A stretch of DNA of 46,508 nt from Candidatus Methylomirabilota bacterium (GCA_035315345.1 DATFYA010000050.1:1-46508), one strand, 5' to 3'. Shown: positions 7,278 through 15,905, numbered from the stretch's first letter. Made by a program: numbers and translations. The notes: generated by a model not told the origin, from the letters alone.

Positions 7278-8042
7278 TCACAGCTTCGCCATCGCGCGCG
7301 GCGCGCCGAACGGGGCGCGGCCGTAGTAGCCCTCGAGGCGCTCCTCGTGCGCGGGACCGAGGCCGATCGCCGGATCGTATCCCGGAGCGAGGCGGATCGC
7401 CTCGGCGGGCAGGCTCACCTCCACCGTGCCCGCGCCCCAGCTGACCTCCGCGATCCAGCCCACCGGCACGAGCACGATGCGAGCCGGCCACCACAGCCCG
7501 ATCGACGCCACCATGTGGCCGATCTCCCACGAGCCGTTCACGATCAGGAAGTCCGCGGCGCGGCCCACGTCGCCGTCGAGGGCATGCACGTGATAGCCAC
7601 GGATGGCGCGGACGCTGCGGAGGTGGCGGTCGTAGTGGACGTCGAGCGTGCGATCGAGGATGGCCGGAGCCAGCACGACCGCGGCACCGACCGAGACCAC
7701 GTAGGACGGGAACCGGTAGTACCGGCCCAGATCGAGCCCGTGCTGGCCGGACACCGGACGCGCGAGGTCGCTGCTCGGGCCCCGGCTGACCTGGCGGCCG
7801 GTGAGGCCGGTCTGGAGCGTCCGGGCGGCGCGATCGACGTGCTCGATCGCCTCGGGCGGAAGCAGCACCCGGCGGCCGCCCAACCGGTGAAGCGTGTCGA
7901 CTACCACGTGGCGAACCGTCCAGTTGCGGTCCTCGAGGTAGAGGTCCCGCACCCACCCGATCCGGCCGTCCGAGGCCCGGACGGCCCAGCCGAGAATCTC
8001 TCTGACGCTGCTCGGCCAGCCGGTCACGCGAAGCATCGGCAT
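7278..8042 (-). CDS. PRC-barrel domain protein
   Basis: A 254-residue soluble protein with two PRC-barrel-type modules. The first spans about residues 12-75 (GWAVRASDGRIGWVRDLYLE, then RHVVVDT). The second spans about 135-215 (GYHVHALDGDVGRAADFLI, then WPARIVLVP). PRC barrels are small beta folds that bind nucleic acid, pigment complexes or other proteins; tandem forms are common in soil bacteria and their role is unknown. The ATG at 8042 is preceded by GGAGAGAGG. It is the first gene of a minus-strand unit with the guanylyltransferase-like and kinase-like genes, divergent from the acyl-CoA dehydrogenase. The domain call is firm; the function is open. Confidence 0.8.
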   Translation of the reverse strand: MPMLRVTGWPSSVREILGWAVRASDGRIGWVRDLYLEDRNWTVRHVVVDTLHRLGGRRVLLPPEAIEHVDRAARTLQTGLTGRQVSRGPSSDLARPVSGQHGLDLGRYYRFPSYVVSVGAAVVLAPAILDRTLDVHYDRHLRSVRAIRGYHVHALDGDVGRAADFLIVNGSWEIGHMVASIGLWWPARIVLVPVGWIAEVSWGAGTVEVSLPAEAIRLAPGYDPAIGLGPAHEERLEGYYGRAPFGAPRAMAKL

Positions 8043-8153
8043 CACCTCTCTCCTCGACCAGCCTAGCAACCGCCGATGAGAGACAGATGAGGGTGAGGTG
8101 AGAAGCCGTCGCCGCGCCGCAGCGCGCCGTCGCGCCTTCCGCTCCCGCTCCCG

Positions 8154-8162
8154 TGGTAGGCT
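8154..8162 (+). promoter_or_regulatory. Extended -10 box, probable leaderless promoter of the acyl-CoA dehydrogenase
   Basis: TGGTAGGCT fits TGnTAnnnT and ends six bases before the GTG start at 8169, leaving no room for a Shine-Dalgarno. The spacing predicts a transcript beginning at the start codon. No -35 box was recognised. Confidence 0.45.
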
Positions 8163-8168
8163 GCCGCC

Positions 8169-9404
8169 GTGACCGCGATCGGCTTCCCCATCCCGGAGGA
8201 CATCACGCGCATCGTCGCGGGGCTCACGCGCTTCGTCCGGAGCGAGGTCGTCACCCGCCACGAGAAGCACGCGGCGCTGCTCGAGGACCCGCGTCGACGC
8301 TACGGGCCGGATGGCCGCTACGTGCCCGCCGTCGTGGATCTCATCCAGGAAGTCCGCGCCGCCTCGGCCGACGCGGGCTACTTCAACCTGTGCGTGCCCA
8401 CCGCGATGGGCGGGCTCGGCCAGGGCTACCTGGCGTACTACGTGGCGTGGGAGGCCATCAACCGGCTGTGCGGGGCGCATCACTGGCTCGGCACCTTCGC
8501 GCTGAGCCACTGGGCCTTCGGTCCCAGCGTGGTGCTCGAGCAGCTCACCCCCGAGGCGGGCGAGCGCGCGCTCGCCGGCCTCGTCTCGGGCCGGCGGTCC
8601 ATGTGCTTCGGGCTCTCCGAGCCCGGCGCCGGCTCCGACGCGACCATGATCGAGACGCGCGCGACCGCCGACGGGGACGGCTGGCGCATCACCGGCCGCA
8701 AGATGTGGACGACCAACGTCACGTTCGCGGACTGGATCGTCGTCTTCGCGGTGACCGATCCGGCGCGCGCCGCGGCCAAGCGCGGCGGGATCAGCGCCTT
8801 CCTCGTGCCCACCACCGCGCCCGGCTTCACGCTCCAGCGGGTCACGCTGCTGCAGGGCGACATCGGGGGCGTCGAGGGCGAGTCGACGTTCGACGCGGTC
8901 CGGGTGGAGCCGTGGCAGCTCGTCGGGGCACTCCACGAGGGCTTCCGGATCGCCCTGCTCGGCGTCTCGCTCGGCCGGGTCTACAACTCGGCGCGCGCGG
9001 TGGGCCTGGCCCGGTGGGCGCTCGAGAAGGCGGTGGCCTACGCCTCACAGCGCGTGGCCTTCGGGGCGCCGATCGCCGAGCACCAGGGCGTCGCCTTCCC
9101 GCTCGCCGAATCCGCGATGGAGGTGCACGCCGCGCACCTGGCCGGGCTCAACGCCGCGCTGCTGCTCGACCGCGGCGAGCGCGCGATCAAGGAGCTGTCG
9201 ATGGCGAAGGCCTTCGCGGTGGAGGTCTGCCTGCGCGCGGTCGATCGCGCGATCCAGACCCACGGGGGCATGGGGCTCACCAACGAGGTGGGGCTGGTGC
9301 ACGCCTACAACACGCTGCGCATCATCAACATCGCCGACGGCACCAACGAGATCCTGCGCCGGACCATCTTCCAGCAGCTCTCCCGGGGCGATCTCGATCT
9401 CTGA
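8169..9404 (+). CDS. Acyl-CoA dehydrogenase family protein
   Basis: A 411-residue flavoenzyme. The order of segments is that of acyl-CoA dehydrogenases: an N-terminal helical part, CFGLSEPGAGSDATMIETRA at about 150-170 (FAD/substrate site), KMWTTNVTFADW (beta domain), and the C-terminal helical domain with RVAFGAPIAEHQGVAFPLAE and the TNEILRRTI ending. The second family signature, QTHGGMGLTNEVGLVHAYN, is present. It should oxidise an acyl-CoA to the 2-enoyl-CoA with transfer of electrons to ETF; the chain specificity is not readable. The GTG start at 8169 is supported by a -10 box six bases upstream. The SDR gene follows after 12 bases, so the two probably act on the same acyl chain. Confidence 0.92.
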   Translation: MTAIGFPIPEDITRIVAGLTRFVRSEVVTRHEKHAALLEDPRRRYGPDGRYVPAVVDLIQEVRAASADAGYFNLCVPTAMGGLGQGYLAYYVAWEAINRLCGAHHWLGTFALSHWAFGPSVVLEQLTPEAGERALAGLVSGRRSMCFGLSEPGAGSDATMIETRATADGDGWRITGRKMWTTNVTFADWIVVFAVTDPARAAAKRGGISAFLVPTTAPGFTLQRVTLLQGDIGGVEGESTFDAVRVEPWQLVGALHEGFRIALLGVSLGRVYNSARAVGLARWALEKAVAYASQRVAFGAPIAEHQGVAFPLAESAMEVHAAHLAGLNAALLLDRGERAIKELSMAKAFAVEVCLRAVDRAIQTHGGMGLTNEVGLVHAYNTLRIINIADGTNEILRRTIFQQLSRGDLDL

Positions 9405-9416
9405 TCGGAGGGCCAC

Positions 9417-10220
9417 GTGAGATTCGACGACAAGGTGGCACTGGTATCGGGCGCCGGCTCCGGCATCGGGCGGGCCACCGCCCTGGGCTTGGCCGCGCAC
9501 GGCGCCCGGGTGGCGGTGGCGGACCTCGATCGCGCGAAGGCCGAGGCGGTCGTCGCCGAGATCGCGGCGGCCGGAGGCGGTGCGGTCGCGATCGCCGCCG
9601 ACGCCGCGACCGCCGACGGCGTCGAGGCGATGATCGGCGGCGTGGCCCGCGCCTTCGGCGGACTCGACATCCTCCACAACAACGCGTTCGGCCAGCCCGC
9701 GCTGCCGGCGGGGCGCAGCCGCCTCGCCTTCACCGCCGATGTCGACGAGGCGGTATGGGCTCACACCATCGAGCTGGGCCTCACCGGCGTGTTCCGCGCC
9801 ATGAAGCGGGCCATCCCCGAGATGCTGACGCGCGGGGGCGGGGCCATCGTCAACACCGCGTCCATCTCCGGCCTCTTCGCCGACTTCGCCATCGGCGCCT
9901 ACAACGCGGCCAAGGCCGGCGTGATCAACCTCACCCGGGTCACCGCGATCGAGTACGCGTCGCGCGGCATCCGGGTCAACTGCGTGTGCCCCGGCGCCAT
10001 CGACACGCCGCTGCTCCAACCGTCGCTGTCCATCCCCGGCTTCGCCGACACCACCACCGCGATGATCCCGATGCGGCGGCTCGGACGGCCCGAGGAGATC
10101 GCCGCCTGCGTGCTGTTCCTCGCCTCCGATCAGGCGTCCTACGTCACCGGGGCCGCTCTGGTCGCCGACGGTGGGCTCACCGCGCAGACCGGCCTGCCGA
10201 GCCGCCTCCCACTGCCGTGA
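9417..10220 (+). CDS. SDR family NAD(P)-dependent oxidoreductase
   Basis: A 267-residue classical short-chain dehydrogenase. The cofactor motif is SGAGSGIG (11-18), NNA lies at 88-90, and the catalytic residues are S149, Y162 and K166 (YNAAK). Asp37 after the second strand (VADLD) suggests NAD(H) rather than NADP(H). The start is GTG at 9417 with GGAGGG about seven bases upstream. It follows the acyl-CoA dehydrogenase by 12 bases and likely belongs to the same operon, perhaps as a 3-hydroxyacyl-CoA or alcohol dehydrogenase. An insertion of about 12 residues after NNAFGQPALP is longer than in FabG-type enzymes. The substrate is unknown. Confidence 0.9.
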   Translation: MRFDDKVALVSGAGSGIGRATALGLAAHGARVAVADLDRAKAEAVVAEIAAAGGGAVAIAADAATADGVEAMIGGVARAFGGLDILHNNAFGQPALPAGRSRLAFTADVDEAVWAHTIELGLTGVFRAMKRAIPEMLTRGGGAIVNTASISGLFADFAIGAYNAAKAGVINLTRVTAIEYASRGIRVNCVCPGAIDTPLLQPSLSIPGFADTTTAMIPMRRLGRPEEIAACVLFLASDQASYVTGAALVADGGLTAQTGLPSRLPLP

Positions 10221-10238
10221 GCGGCCGCGCGACCGCGC

Positions 10239-10496
10239 TCAGCCGCCGTACCCCCAGTTCCAGCACGGCAGGCGTTCCTTCCAGAACCAGTCGTCACAGA
10301 GGGCCTCGTCGCAGCGACGGCGGCACTCCGGCTCGGTGAGGTTGGCGGTGCACTGTAGAGTCGCCCCCGCCTTGCAGTAGCAGGCGCCGAGGAACGCGGC
10401 CTCCCGGCCGGCCGCGGGATGCTGCGCGGCGCTGCCGGCCGCCGCCATCGCGACGGCGGCCAGGCCCAACACCAGGATCCGGAGCCGCACGCTCAT
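10239..10496 (-). CDS. Small secreted Cys-rich protein, unknown
   Basis: An 85-residue protein with a signal peptide (RLRILVLGLAAVAMAAAGSA) and a mature part of about 60 residues carrying seven cysteines (CYC, QC, EC, RRC, LC, PC) and an aromatic tail (WNWGYGG). The arrangement suggests a small disulfide-stabilised or metal-binding exported domain. I do not recognise the family. No strong Shine-Dalgarno is present. A five-codon open frame at 10510-10493 ends with a stop that overlaps this ATG (ATGA), which could couple translation. The gene diverges from the NxxGxxAF-repeat gene, whose promoter lies over the first bases of this one. Coding status rests on the good signal peptide and Cys pattern. 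Confidence 0.6.
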   Translation of the reverse strand: MSVRLRILVLGLAAVAMAAAGSAAQHPAAGREAAFLGACYCKAGATLQCTANLTEPECRRRCDEALCDDWFWKERLPCWNWGYGG

Positions 10497-10524
10497 TGCG
10501 ACGTGCTCATGATCTCCCTATACT
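10496..10524 (+). promoter_or_regulatory. Sigma70-like promoter of the NxxGxxAF-repeat gene
   Basis: TTGCGA (10496-10501) and TATACT (10519-10524) are 17 bases apart. The -10 box ends eight bases before the ATG at 10533, so the message would be leaderless, which also argues against the in-frame ATG at 10509 lying inside the promoter. Confidence 0.6.
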
Positions 10525-10532
10525 CCCGACGT

Positions 10533-11804
10533 ATGCCATCCCGCCAGCGCTGGTCAGTGGTCGGCGCGCTCGTGCTCGCAACGCTGGCGGCGGCTCCGTC
10601 CACATCCGGGCGCGCCGCGGACGGCCCGACGCTGCGGACCGTCGCCCGCACCGGCGACGCGGCGCCGGGGGGCGGCACCTTCGATCGCTTCGGCCAGGAG
10701 ACCTTGCCGATCGTGGCCCCGGTCAACGGCCGAGGCGACGTCGCGTTCTTCGCCCGGCTCATTCGCGGGGGCGCCGACGAAGGCATCTTCCTCCAGCGCG
10801 GCGGACGCGTCGTGACGGTCGCGCGCGAGGGCGATCGGGTGCCCGGCGTCGGTCGACTCGCCGGCTTCGGCAAGCATCCCACCCCGGCGCTCAACGACGG
10901 CGGCACCGTGGTGTTCGCCGCAGCGGTCGCGGAGGGCCGCGCGGTCGAAGGCATCTTCGCGTGGTCGGCCGGCCGTCTGCGCGCGGTCGCCACCACCGGC
11001 GGCGCGGCGCCCGGCATGCCGGGCGTGATGGCCGGCCTCGACGCGCCGGTGGTGAGCGCGCGGGGCGACGTGGTGTTCATGGCCACGATCCGTCGGGGAC
11101 GCGAGTCGATCGAGGCGATCCTCGCGAGCCGGGGCGGCGGGCTGCGCAAGATCGTGGCGCAGGGCGATCCCGCGCCGGGCGGCGGGACGTTCGCGGCCTT
11201 CGGCCCCCCCGCGCTCAACAACCGCGGAAGCGTCGCCTTCGCGGCGGTGGTCGAGGGCAAGGGCGTGCCCGGCGGTATCTTCGTCGTCACCGGCGACCGC
11301 GTCGAGATGGTAGTGGGCGCCGGCGAGGAGACGCCCATCGGCGGGATCTTCGCGAAGTTCTCCGAGCGGATCGGCCTGAACGATCGCGGGCTCATCGCGT
11401 TCCACAGCATGCTGAAGTTCGCGCCGGTCGAGGCCGCCATCTTCGCGGCCGAGGACGGCAAGGTGCGCGCGGTTTCGCGCCTGGGCGACGCCGCGCCCGG
11501 CGGCGGCACCATCGTCCACTTCGGCCTCTGGCCCGCGGTGGGATCCGGCCGGGAGGTTGCCTTCGCCGCGTCCATCGAGGGCGGCGCCACCCCGGTCGCG
11601 ATCCTGCTGGCCGACGGGACCCAGGTCACCCAGGTGGTGGCGGTGGGCGAGACGCTGCCCGGCGGCGATCGCATCACCACCCTGTCGCTGTACCCGGTGG
11701 TCAGCGTCGGCCCGCGGGGCCACGTGACGTTCGCGGTGGCGCCCACGTCCACCGGAGACGGCCCCGAGGGGTTGTTCGCCGCGGAGCCCGCCGGTCGCCG
11801 CTGA
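10533..11804 (+). CDS. Exported NxxGxxAF tandem-repeat protein
   Basis: A 423-residue exported protein with a signal peptide (to about residue 29, ending GRAA) and seven repeats of about 50-60 residues. Each repeat centres on a turn of the form N-x-x-G-x-x-A-F: NGRGDVAFFA, NDGGTVVFAA, SARGDVVFMA, NNRGSVAFAA, NDRGLIAFHS, GSGREVAFAA and GPRGHVTFAV. A second conserved element, GDAAPGGGTF, alternates with it. The pattern is that of the choice-of-anchor NxxGxxAF repeat family, predicted to fold as a beta-propeller or solenoid on the outside of the cell. No C-terminal anchor is evident. Ligand and role are unknown. Transcribed alone, convergent with the ABC binding protein (3-base gap). Confidence 0.8.
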   Translation: MPSRQRWSVVGALVLATLAAAPSTSGRAADGPTLRTVARTGDAAPGGGTFDRFGQETLPIVAPVNGRGDVAFFARLIRGGADEGIFLQRGGRVVTVAREGDRVPGVGRLAGFGKHPTPALNDGGTVVFAAAVAEGRAVEGIFAWSAGRLRAVATTGGAAPGMPGVMAGLDAPVVSARGDVVFMATIRRGRESIEAILASRGGGLRKIVAQGDPAPGGGTFAAFGPPALNNRGSVAFAAVVEGKGVPGGIFVVTGDRVEMVVGAGEETPIGGIFAKFSERIGLNDRGLIAFHSMLKFAPVEAAIFAAEDGKVRAVSRLGDAAPGGGTIVHFGLWPAVGSGREVAFAASIEGGATPVAILLADGTQVTQVVAVGETLPGGDRITTLSLYPVVSVGPRGHVTFAVAPTSTGDGPEGLFAAEPAGRR

Positions 11805-11807
11805 CCG

Positions 11808-12854
11808 TCAGTTCATGTCGGACGGCGGATACTCGACGAAGACGTTCGCGGCGGTGACCAGGACGTGGCGAGTCGTGGTCCGCGCGGGCAGCGTCTCCCC
11901 CCGCAGCATACGCATCGCGAGCGGCAGCACCTCGTAACCCAGGCGGTCCAGGTAGAACGCGACGGAGCCGATCACGATGCTCCCGCGGTTCGCCGGATCG
12001 ATCTCCTTGCGATCGTTCATGCCGCCGTGGATCGTCCGGTCCATCCCGTGGCTCACGATCGCGGTATCCTGCACGCGCCCCGCGCTCTCCACCGCCGATT
12101 TCACCGCCAGCGCGGTCGCGTCGTCGGTGGCCGCGAAGAGCAGCTTGCCGCCGGGATGCGCGGCCAGGAACTTGCCGACCTGCGGACCGACCTGGGCGGG
12201 ATTGCCTTTCGTGTCCACGTCGGTCACCCGCACCGCGGGCAGCCGCTGCCGGAGCGCCGCGGTGACGCCCTGACCGCGCTCCGGGACGTGATCCGCGGTG
12301 GCGGAGAGATTGCCCACCACCGCCGCGGCGGTGGGCTGGCCACGCCACGAGCGCAGCGCGAACCGGGCCAGCGCCTCGCCGGCCACGCGGCCGGCGGCCA
12401 GGTTGTCCACGGTGTAGAGCGGCGCGCCCGGCACCGGATCGTTCACCGCGAGCACGCGGATCCCCGCGGCCTTGAGCTTCTCGCCGATCGCCGCGTTGGC
12501 CGCGCCCCGGTGGTACTGGATGTAGAGGTCGACCCTGCGCGCGATGGCCGCCTCCGCGTTCTGCATCGCGCGGGCGTCGTCGCGCTGGTTGTCGTAGAAG
12601 ACCATCTCGATCGGGTGGGCCCGGGCGGCCAGCACGAAGCTCTCGCGGATCTCGCGTCCGGTGAAGCCGGTCCCCTCGACGGTGACCCCGGGCTCCTCGG
12701 TGAGGTTGGCGAAGGCGACCACGTACGGGCGCTGAGCGACGGCGGGACCCAGCCCGGCTCCGAGCACCAGCGCGGCCAGCACGCCCAGAGCGAGCGGCCG
12801 GACGTGCGAACGCCGGCAGCCCCTCGCGGGGACCGCCGGCGCACGGTGCCTCAC
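11808..12854 (-). CDS. ABC-type sugar (Peripla_BP_4-like) substrate-binding protein
   Basis: A 348-residue periplasmic binding protein of the ribose/galactose type. A long N-terminal signal peptide (hydrophobic core LALGVLAALVLGAGL, cleavage after AVA) is followed by PYVVAFANLTEEPG, DNQRDDARAMQNAEAAI (a typical DN-x-x-DA-x-x-Q helix), GIRVLAVNDPVPGAP and HGMDRTIHG. Such proteins deliver a small sugar or related ligand to an ABC importer, but no permease or ATPase gene is nearby. The start is a GTG at 12854 with CGGAGGACC upstream. The two neighbours are an exported cyclase-family enzyme upstream on the same strand and a convergent repeat protein. It may be an orphan receptor or work with a transporter elsewhere. 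Confidence 0.82.
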   Translation of the reverse strand: MRHRAPAVPARGCRRSHVRPLALGVLAALVLGAGLGPAVAQRPYVVAFANLTEEPGVTVEGTGFTGREIRESFVLAARAHPIEMVFYDNQRDDARAMQNAEAAIARRVDLYIQYHRGAANAAIGEKLKAAGIRVLAVNDPVPGAPLYTVDNLAAGRVAGEALARFALRSWRGQPTAAAVVGNLSATADHVPERGQGVTAALRQRLPAVRVTDVDTKGNPAQVGPQVGKFLAAHPGGKLLFAATDDATALAVKSAVESAGRVQDTAIVSHGMDRTIHGGMNDRKEIDPANRGSIVIGSVAFYLDRLGYEVLPLAMRMLRGETLPARTTTRHVLVTAANVFVEYPPSDMN

Positions 12855-12878
12855 GACCGGTCCTCCGATCGTGGCGAT

Positions 12879-13895
12879 CTAGCGGATGCCGTCGATGGCG
12901 ACGAAGTTGCCGGTCATGCCGACCGCTCGCGGGACGGTCATGTTGAAGAAGAAGGTGGCGCGCCCGGTGGCCGCGGCCTCGGCGGCGATGAGATCGGTGC
13001 GCACGTTCTCGATGATGTGGATGCCGTTATCGGTCAGCAGCATGTTGTGCACGATGAAGGCTTCCTTCGGGTTCTCCCCCGGGATCACCTCGACCGCCCA
13101 CTGATCGGAGCCGACCGCGACGACCTTCTGCGAGATGAGCCAGGTGGCGGCGTCCTTGCCGATGCCGGGCTCGCCCGAGTTGAACAGCGCGTTCTGAGCC
13201 GGGTACTGCTCGAAGAGATCGCCCCAGCCGGTGTGGACGACCACGATGTCGCCCTCGCGCAGCGTGGTGTTGTACATCTTGAGCCCGGCCTGGATGTCGG
13301 CCGCGGTGATGACGGTACCCTTCTCCAGGCAGGGCTTCTTGCAGGCCGCATTGCCCTTGAACTTGTTGGCCTGCTGGAAGACCTTCACCATGTCCACCAC
13401 CACGCCGCGGGTCGCGAAGGACTTGAGGTTCTCGAGGCCCAGCTTGGTGATGTTGTTCTGGGTGATGAACTTCCCGATCGGGGTCTGATTGTAGTAGCAG
13501 TCCTTCCGCCCGATGTGCCCCATGCCGTCCAGGTGGGTGCCGACGTGGCTCTGGCTGAGCCAGGTGTCTTCCATGTAGGTCAGCTCGTTCTCGCCGAAGG
13601 AGGCGCCCGGCGCGAGCGACACCGCGGTGAGGATGGTCTTGGTGAAGCGGCTCCCGAAGAGGGGGACCCCGTCCACCAGCGGATACGACATCGGGATGAC
13701 CTTGCCCTCCTTGATCTCGGCCGCGGCGGCCTTGGTCACGGCGGGAGTGACGCGATTGGTGGCGCCGGTCTGATCGTTCGGGCCCCACGGCGAGGCCGGA
13801 ACCAGCTTCTTGCAGTCGGTCTGCGCGAACGACGACGTGCTGAATGCGAGCACCAGCAGGGCCGCTGCCACCGGTAGGATCGCTCGTCGGATCAT
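12879..13895 (-). CDS. Exported cyclase family protein (metal-dependent hydrolase)
   Basis: A 338-residue protein of the cyclase/kynurenine formamidase-like superfamily (PF04199). The signal peptide ends FAQ at about residue 25. The metal motif is SHVGTHLDGMGH, with H117, H121, D123 and H127 as ligands, as in the H-x-G-T-H-x-D pattern of KynB-type enzymes. It would hydrolyse an amide or ester; the true substrate is unknown and an exported location makes kynurenine formamidase itself unlikely. C28, C192-type CKKPC residues may form a disulfide. The start at 13895 is preferred over 13913 because AGAAGGAG lies six bases upstream of it. The ABC binding protein follows after 24 bases and may share the transcript. 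Confidence 0.85.
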   Translation of the reverse strand: MIRRAILPVAAALLVLAFSTSSFAQTDCKKLVPASPWGPNDQTGATNRVTPAVTKAAAAEIKEGKVIPMSYPLVDGVPLFGSRFTKTILTAVSLAPGASFGENELTYMEDTWLSQSHVGTHLDGMGHIGRKDCYYNQTPIGKFITQNNITKLGLENLKSFATRGVVVDMVKVFQQANKFKGNAACKKPCLEKGTVITAADIQAGLKMYNTTLREGDIVVVHTGWGDLFEQYPAQNALFNSGEPGIGKDAATWLISQKVVAVGSDQWAVEVIPGENPKEAFIVHNMLLTDNGIHIIENVRTDLIAAEAAATGRATFFFNMTVPRAVGMTGNFVAIDGIR

Positions 13896-14010
13896 GGCCG
13901 CACTCCTTCTCATCTGTGAGAGGGCACGTCGCGCGTCGCGGAGCCGACGCCGCCGGCATCCTAGAGCAGGCCGGTTCGCGGGGTCAAGCCCTGTGCAGTA
14001 GCGCGCGGCG

Positions 14011-14631
14011 TCACCTGGTCGGACCAGTCACGAAGGCGCGTCGGCCATTCCACGCCTCGCGAACGACCCCGACCGCGGAGAAGACGAACAGCGCGGCGAT
14101 CAGCAGCCCGATGGCGACATCCGGCCACCCGGCGTGGGTGATCGCGACTCCCGCGGCGGCCAGCAGCACGCCGGCGTTGGCGAGGACGTCGTTGCGCGAG
14201 CAGAGCCACGCCGAGCGCATGTTGATGTCGTCGGCCTTCCGCCGCCACAGGAGCGCCAGGCAGACGAGATTGGCCCCGAGGGCCAGCACGCCAAGCACGG
14301 CCATCACCGTCGCCGGGGGCACGACGGGGCGCACGAGCTTGCCCACCACCTCCGCGAGCACCCCGACGCCGAAGGCCGCCATCACCGAGCCCTTGAGCAG
14401 GGCCGCGCGCGCCTGCCAGGCCGGGCCGCGGCGAACGACGTAGAGGCTCACGCCGTAGACCAGCGCATCGCCCAGCATGTCCATCGAGTCGGCGAGCAGC
14501 GCGGTGGAGCGCACGGCCAGGCCGACGCCACACTCGATCAGGAACACCGCTGCGTTGATCCCCAGGACCAGCAGGAGGAGCCGTCGCTGATCCTCCGGTA
14601 CCTCGGCGGGAACGGCGCAGCAGTCGCTCAC
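14011..14631 (-). CDS. Cation diffusion facilitator-like cation transporter
   Basis: A 206-residue membrane protein with about six hydrophobic segments. The first reads LLLLVLGINAAVFLIECGVG, and the next loop has LLADSMDMLGDALVYG, where D-x-x-x-D/G-D acidic residues correspond to the metal site of CDF-type exporters (DSxDxLGD). The N terminus begins with a CC pair (SDCCAVPAE) seen in short cobalt/zinc transporter homologues. The C-terminal cytoplasmic domain of full CDF proteins is missing, which is normal for this short subfamily. A GTG at 14631 is chosen as start because homologues begin just before the CC; an ATG at 14700 would overlap the promoter of the divergent ATP-grasp gene. Metal specificity is not readable. 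Confidence 0.8.
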   Translation of the reverse strand: MSDCCAVPAEVPEDQRRLLLLVLGINAAVFLIECGVGLAVRSTALLADSMDMLGDALVYGVSLYVVRRGPAWQARAALLKGSVMAAFGVGVLAEVVGKLVRPVVPPATVMAVLGVLALGANLVCLALLWRRKADDINMRSAWLCSRNDVLANAGVLLAAAGVAITHAGWPDVAIGLLIAALFVFSAVGVVREAWNGRRAFVTGPTR

Positions 14632-14673
14632 GCGGGCAGCATGGGGTCGGGCCGCCGGCCCGTCAACGATGGC

Positions 14674-14703
14674 TTGACAGGGCCGCCGGGTCCCGGGCAT
14701 TAT
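14674..14703 (+). promoter_or_regulatory. Sigma70-like promoter of the ATP-grasp gene
   Basis: A perfect TTGACA (14674-14679) is followed after 18 bases by CATTAT (14698-14703), inside the AT-richer stretch before the ATP-grasp gene. The leader to the ATG at 14758 would be about 48 bases and carries the ribosome-binding sequence AGAGGAA. Confidence 0.6.
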
Positions 14704-14757
14704 CCTATTGCCAGTCGGAAATGTGAAAATTGATACTGAAATGTAAGAGGAACCAAC

Positions 14758-15729
14758 ATGAACGGGCAGTTGCGGGCACCCATTGCGATCCTGGATGAGC
14801 ATCCGGAGTGGTCCAGTCGACTGATCGCGGAGCTGCAGGCGCGGCGGCTGCCCTACGAGAAGATCGACCACTCCAACCACTCCTACGACCCGCGCGACCG
14901 CCAGCCGCGCTACTCCGTGGTCGTGAATCGCACGAGCCCGTCGTCGGCCACCCGCGGCCATGGGGGCGTGCTCTTCTACGCCGAGGCCCTGCTCCATCAC
15001 TACGCCTCGCTCGGCGTGCCGGTCATCAACCCGGTGGCCGCCTACCGGAGCGAGAAGTCGAAGGCGCTCCAGCTGGACCTCTTCGAGCGCGTCGGTGCCC
15101 GCTATCCGCGGGCGGTGGTGGTCAACCATCGCGACACGATCCTGAAGGCCCTCGACCAGATCGCCTTCCCGCTGGTCATCAAGCCGAACATCGGCGGGTC
15201 CGGAGCGGGCATCGTCCGCTTCGACTCGCGTGACGATCTGGAGGCCGGCCTGGACACCCTGCACTTCGGCCCGGACGGGACGGTGCTCGTGCAGGAGTAT
15301 CTCGAGTCCGACGAGGGCGCGATCGTGCGGGTCGAGGTGATGGACGACCAGTACCTCTACGCCATCCGCATCGTGCGCGACGCGCGCGCCGGCTTCAACC
15401 TCTGTCCGGCCGACATCTGCCACGTACCGGAGGGCGCGTCGGCGCCGGCGGCCACGCCGCTCGAGGCCTGCCCGGTGTCGGCCATCCCCGGGCTCACCGT
15501 CACCCGCTTCGACGCCCCGCCCGAGGCCATCGACACCGTGCTGAGGCTCACCCGGGCCGCATCGATCGACATCGGCGGCGTGGAGTACCTGGTGGCGAAG
15601 CGCGAAGGGCTGATCTACTACTACGACGTCAACGCCACGTCCAACTTCGTGGCCAACGCGCCCGAGGTGCTGGGCTTCGATCCGACCGCCCGGTTCGTGG
15701 ACTACATCACGCGGGTGGCCACCCGCTAG
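14758..15729 (+). CDS. ATP-grasp domain protein (RimK-like)
   Basis: A 323-residue ATP-grasp enzyme. The N-terminal half is a Rossmann-like lobe (PIAILDEHPEWSSRLIAEL; VVVNRTSPSS). The ATP-grasp core has INPVAAYRSEKSKALQLDLF, FPLVIKPNIGGSGAGIVRF (the glycine-rich lid), VLVQEYLES and the metal-binding end YYYDVNATSNFV, where D and N would hold Mg-ATP. These enzymes ligate a carboxylate to an amine or thiol through an acyl phosphate; RimK, glutathione-like and peptide ligases share the layout, and the substrate cannot be told. The gene has its own TTGACA promoter and AGAGGAA ribosome-binding site. It converges with the small CPXCG gene, sharing three bases at the stop codons. Confidence 0.88.
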   Translation: MNGQLRAPIAILDEHPEWSSRLIAELQARRLPYEKIDHSNHSYDPRDRQPRYSVVVNRTSPSSATRGHGGVLFYAEALLHHYASLGVPVINPVAAYRSEKSKALQLDLFERVGARYPRAVVVNHRDTILKALDQIAFPLVIKPNIGGSGAGIVRFDSRDDLEAGLDTLHFGPDGTVLVQEYLESDEGAIVRVEVMDDQYLYAIRIVRDARAGFNLCPADICHVPEGASAPAATPLEACPVSAIPGLTVTRFDAPPEAIDTVLRLTRAASIDIGGVEYLVAKREGLIYYYDVNATSNFVANAPEVLGFDPTARFVDYITRVATR

Positions 15730-15905
15730 GCCTCGTACTCCTGCACGGCCTCGATCGTCACCTCGCCCTCGGCGTCGACCGCGAGGGTGATGAGATTGGG
15801 GCGACAGCACACCGCGCAGTCCTCGGTGAACGTCTGGCGGTCGCCGCCGCTCGGGTCCACGAAGACCTCGTTCTCCTCGCCGCAGAACGCGCAATCGTAG
15901 GACAC
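15726..15905 (-). CDS. CPXCG-motif cysteine-rich small protein
   Basis: A 59-residue protein with two metal-type Cys pairs: CAFCGEE near the N terminus (C5, C8) and EDCAVCCRP (C30, C33, C34). The spacing and the ending rich in acidic residues fit the Cys_rich_CPXG family (PF14255), a presumed zinc ribbon of unknown function. The start is GTG at 15905, supported by a TAGAAT box six bases upstream; the ATG eight bases earlier is in another frame. The 3' end overlaps that of the ATP-grasp gene on the other strand. Confidence 0.8.
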   Translation of the reverse strand: MSYDCAFCGEENEVFVDPSGGDRQTFTEDCAVCCRPNLITLAVDAEGEVTIEAVQEYEA

